Assembly: GCA_964543995.1 (NCBI GenBank)
Contig: CAZJBB010000050.1
Location: forward strand, 1-16,904
Length of the DNA stretch: 16,904 bases
Origin: CAIXTV01 sp964543995
Lineage (GTDB): Bacteria > Bacteroidota > Bacteroidia > Bacteroidales > CAIXTV01
Direction: 5' to 3'
Part shown: in pieces, positions 14,803-16,904 of the stretch
How positions within the stretch are numbered: the stretch's first letter is position 1
Layout of the letters: every line of letters begins with the position of its first letter
Notes under the pieces: generated by a model
The model's database searches: none
Seen by the model: only the letters and a program-made list of their open reading frames with translations
Told to the model about the DNA's origin: nothing
Made by a program: the position numbers and the translations under genes

Positions 14803-16416
14803 ATGGGAACTGTCCAAAGATTAATCATCACTCGCTTAGATAAGATTCCTTACCGAAAATTGTATTTGTTTTTCATTGCTCTTTTAATCATCTCTATTCC
14901 TTTAAGCAAATTTACCACCAGCATTTCTTGTCTATCACTCATGGCAATTTGGTTCCTTGAAAGAGACTTTAGTACCAAATTCAAGAATATCTGGCAAAGG
15001 AAAGAATCTCTTTTGTTTTTACTGGTATTGCTAATGCATTTAATAGGGGTATTGTATTCTACCAACAGTGCTTATGCTTGGAACGATATCCGAATAAAAA
15101 TCCCCCTCTTACTCATAATTCTTTTTGTTTCTTACCCAAAGTTATCGGTAAAGCAATTCAATACATTTTTGGTCTTGTATGTTTCGGCCATTTTTGTGGG
15201 CACCCTTATTAGTTCTTATCTGTATTATTTTCAGGGAATTACAGACACAAGACACATTACGTTTGTTTCTCATATTCGCTTCGGAGTGAATGTGTGTTTT
15301 TCTGTTTTTATTTTATTCTATTTTATCGTTTTTGAAAAATCTATTTCTAGCATTCAAAAAATAATTTTTGGAATGGCCATCCTTTGGTTCGTTTTTTATT
15401 TACTCCTCTTAAGGTCATCCACCGGTTTAATATGTTTAGGTTTTTGTGTGCTTGCAAGCTTGGTTTACTTTGGTATTCGTACGAAAAGCAAGAAGTTAAA
15501 ACTCTTTTATTTGATGATGGCTGCGGTAATTCCAACCCTTGGATATGTTGTGCTTCAGAAAATTTATACGCATTACACCACTCCGGAAGTGATAGATATT
15601 CAGCATCTTGATTCTAAAACTGCCAATGGAAATGCCTATACATTCGACACCCTAAATTTTCCCGTAGAAAACGGAAAGTATGTTGGGATTTATATTTCAA
15701 ATGAAGAACTCAAAACTTCCTGGGAAAAAAGAAGCAGCATTCCTTTTATGGGAAAGGATAAAAGTGGACAAGAAATACGCTTTACCCTTATACGCTTTTT
15801 AACTTCTAAGTCCTATCGAAAAGATGCTATAGGGGTTTCTGCGCTTACTCAAGAAGAAATAGCAGGCATAGAGCATGGTTTTGCCACGGAAAACCAGTTA
15901 AAGCATCCGGGTATTCATAGCTTGATTGAAGAATTCATCTGGGGCTACCAGAAATATAAGAATACCGGGAATGCTAATGGAAGCTCGATGATGCAACGCT
16001 ATGAGTATGCCAAAGTGGCCCTTCAACTCATTAAAAAATATTGGCTTTATGGTACCGGAACAGGGGACGTTCAAGGGGCTTTTGATCGGTATTATAAAGA
16101 AACAAATTCAAGCCTATTGCCTGAACTTCAATTGAGGGCTCATAATCAATTCCTTACCATTTTTGTCACCTTCGGAGTGATTGGATTTGCATTGTTTATA
16201 TTCACATTGATCTATCCGGCTTATATTAATAAGAAATTCAATCAGTATTTATTTCTCATGTTTTTTATCATTTGTATTCTTTCCATGCTCACCGACGACT
16301 TGCTGGAAACCCAAGCAGGCATAAGCTTTTTTGCTTTTTTTACGGCTTTTCTTATTTATGCTGCCCCTGATAAAACGCTAAATTTTCAGCCAAAAGAGAA
16401 ATACCCATCCAATTAA
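14803..16416 (+). CDS. O-antigen ligase/polymerase family membrane protein
   Basis: The 537-residue protein has some ten to twelve hydrophobic helices and the Wzy_C (O-antigen ligase/polymerase) pattern. Visible are HIRFGVNVCF (157-166), LLRSSTGLICLG (202-213), YGTGTGDVQGAF (416-427) and AHNQFLTIFVTFGVIG (446-461), the family's His-Asn motif at the end of the large periplasmic loop. Members transfer or polymerise undecaprenyl-linked glycans at the outer face of the inner membrane (WaaL, Wzy, and some protein-glycosylating ligases). The loop from about 255 to 445 is long and hydrophilic. It begins 6 bases after the protease stop and is last in the run. Without neighbouring glycosyltransferases, ligase, polymerase and protein O-oligosaccharyltransferase roles cannot be told apart. 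Confidence 0.82.
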   Translation: MGTVQRLIITRLDKIPYRKLYLFFIALLIISIPLSKFTTSISCLSLMAIWFLERDFSTKFKNIWQRKESLLFLLVLLMHLIGVLYSTNSAYAWNDIRIKIPLLLIILFVSYPKLSVKQFNTFLVLYVSAIFVGTLISSYLYYFQGITDTRHITFVSHIRFGVNVCFSVFILFYFIVFEKSISSIQKIIFGMAILWFVFYLLLLRSSTGLICLGFCVLASLVYFGIRTKSKKLKLFYLMMAAVIPTLGYVVLQKIYTHYTTPEVIDIQHLDSKTANGNAYTFDTLNFPVENGKYVGIYISNEELKTSWEKRSSIPFMGKDKSGQEIRFTLIRFLTSKSYRKDAIGVSALTQEEIAGIEHGFATENQLKHPGIHSLIEEFIWGYQKYKNTGNANGSSMMQRYEYAKVALQLIKKYWLYGTGTGDVQGAFDRYYKETNSSLLPELQLRAHNQFLTIFVTFGVIGFALFIFTLIYPAYINKKFNQYLFLMFFIICILSMLTDDLLETQAGISFFAFFTAFLIYAAPDKTLNFQPKEKYPSN

Positions 16417-16439
16417 TGTAAAATATATAGAATTAAAGG

Positions 16440-16447
16440 TAAATTTG
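16440..16447 (+). promoter_or_regulatory. Bacteroidota -7 element for cytidine deaminase gene
   Basis: TAAATTTG matches TAnnTTTG exactly, 20 bases before the deaminase ATG, in the 51-base gap after the O-antigen ligase-like gene. It suggests the deaminase is transcribed separately from the preceding run. No -33 TTG was found. Confidence 0.45.
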
Positions 16448-16467
16448 TGTAATTATTTATTCGACCT

Positions 16468-16904
16468 ATGAAAAAGCATCAATATTCTATTCAATATACT
16501 CAATTCGAACAAGCTTCCGAACTTAATGAAACATGGCTTCAGCTGCTGATGAAAGCCAAAGAAATTATTTCTTCTTCCTATGCTCCGTATTCAAAATTTC
16601 ATGTGGGAGCTGCTGTTTTACTTGAAAACGAAGAAGTTGTGTGTGGAAGTAATCAGGAAAATGCGGCCTACCCCTTGGGTTTATGTGCCGAAAGAGTGGC
16701 TTTATTTGCCGCTTCTTCACAATTCCCCGGAGTAAAAATTAAAGCTATTGCCATTACAGCACATACCGATGCCTTTGTAATAGAAAATCCAATCTCTCCT
16801 TGTGGTGCTTGTCGTCAGGTGATGACAGAATACGAAAATCTTCACCAACAAGATTTTACCGTAATTATATCCGGAGAAACCGGACCCGTTTATGTTTTTG
16901 ATAG
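16468..16904 (+). CDS. cdd: Cytidine deaminase, 3' end cut by window
   Basis: This enzyme hydrolyses cytidine and deoxycytidine to uridine and deoxyuridine in pyrimidine salvage. The 145 complete codons in the window remain open to the edge. They show SYAPYSKFHVGAAV (37-50), the substrate-binding pair N62 and E64 in CGSNQENAAY, and the zinc/catalytic site C73-A-E75 with C112 and C115 in SPCGACRQ. CAE rather than HAE marks the small, homotetrameric class, whose members are about 130-160 residues long, so only the last few codons are probably missing. The N-terminus is slightly longer than in B. subtilis Cdd. It begins 51 bases after the O-antigen ligase-like gene, with its own -7 element. Confidence 0.93.
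   Translation, partial: MKKHQYSIQYTQFEQASELNETWLQLLMKAKEIISSSYAPYSKFHVGAAVLLENEEVVCGSNQENAAYPLGLCAERVALFAASSQFPGVKIKAIAITAHTDAFVIENPISPCGACRQVMTEYENLHQQDFTVIISGETGPVYVFD

Noticed and set aside
176..16904. Nucleoside permease and cytidine deaminase as a linked salvage system
   Set aside because: They are separated by about 15 kb of unrelated genes and have separate control regions; sharing a window is not linkage.

Overview
The window is an AT-rich stretch of a Bacteroidota chromosome. That assignment rests on the DUF4271 gene beside hemD, a PD40/TPR surface-type protein, the absence of clear Shine-Dalgarno sequences, and several exact copies of the Bacteroidota -7 promoter element TAnnTTTG at sensible positions. 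The sequence does not fix a family within the phylum. Nearly all of it is densely packed housekeeping sequence. No rRNA, tRNA, CRISPR array, insertion sequence or phage gene was found, and no gap between genes exceeds about 175 bases.

Layout. Positions 1-175 hold a GC-richer palindromic element resembling dispersed intergenic repeats of Bacteroidota, then the leader of a nucleoside permease gene (176-1432, +). Facing it is a four-gene minus-strand protein-quality-control unit, trigger factor - clpP - clpX - DUF2007 (4999 down to 1443). Upstream of that, also on the minus strand, lies a class I methyltransferase - orphan LolD/MacB-type ABC ATPase - PduO-type cobalamin adenosyltransferase unit (7317 down to 5165). 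Diverging from the methyltransferase by only 36 bases are a UbiA-family prenyltransferase (probably menaquinone synthesis, MqnP-like) and a secreted TPR/PD40/carboxypeptidase-regulatory-like protein (7354-10095, +). A periplasmic-type glutathione peroxidase (10644 down to 10099) converges on that protein with 3 bases between stop codons.

The right half is one long plus-strand run (10740-16416): DUF4271 membrane protein, hemD, rnpA, yidD, a C-terminal processing protease and an O-antigen ligase-like membrane protein. Spacers are 4-24 bases, and hemD and yidD use TTG starts. A cytidine deaminase gene with its own -7 element starts at 16468 and is cut by the window end.

How the genes fit together. 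The trigger factor/ClpXP unit couples co-translational folding with ATP-dependent proteolysis. The right-hand run mixes haem synthesis, tRNA 5' maturation, membrane-protein insertion, envelope proteolysis and glycan polymerisation or ligation, so it is a conserved neighbourhood rather than one pathway. The permease and the cytidine deaminase both belong to nucleoside salvage but lie at opposite ends.

I see no convincing new multi-gene system here. The best leads are the PD40 protein with an unassigned C-terminal tail in place of an OmpA domain, the DUF2007 gene attached to tig-clpP-clpX, the permease-less ABC ATPase, the promoter-like elements inside neighbouring genes, and the edge repeat.
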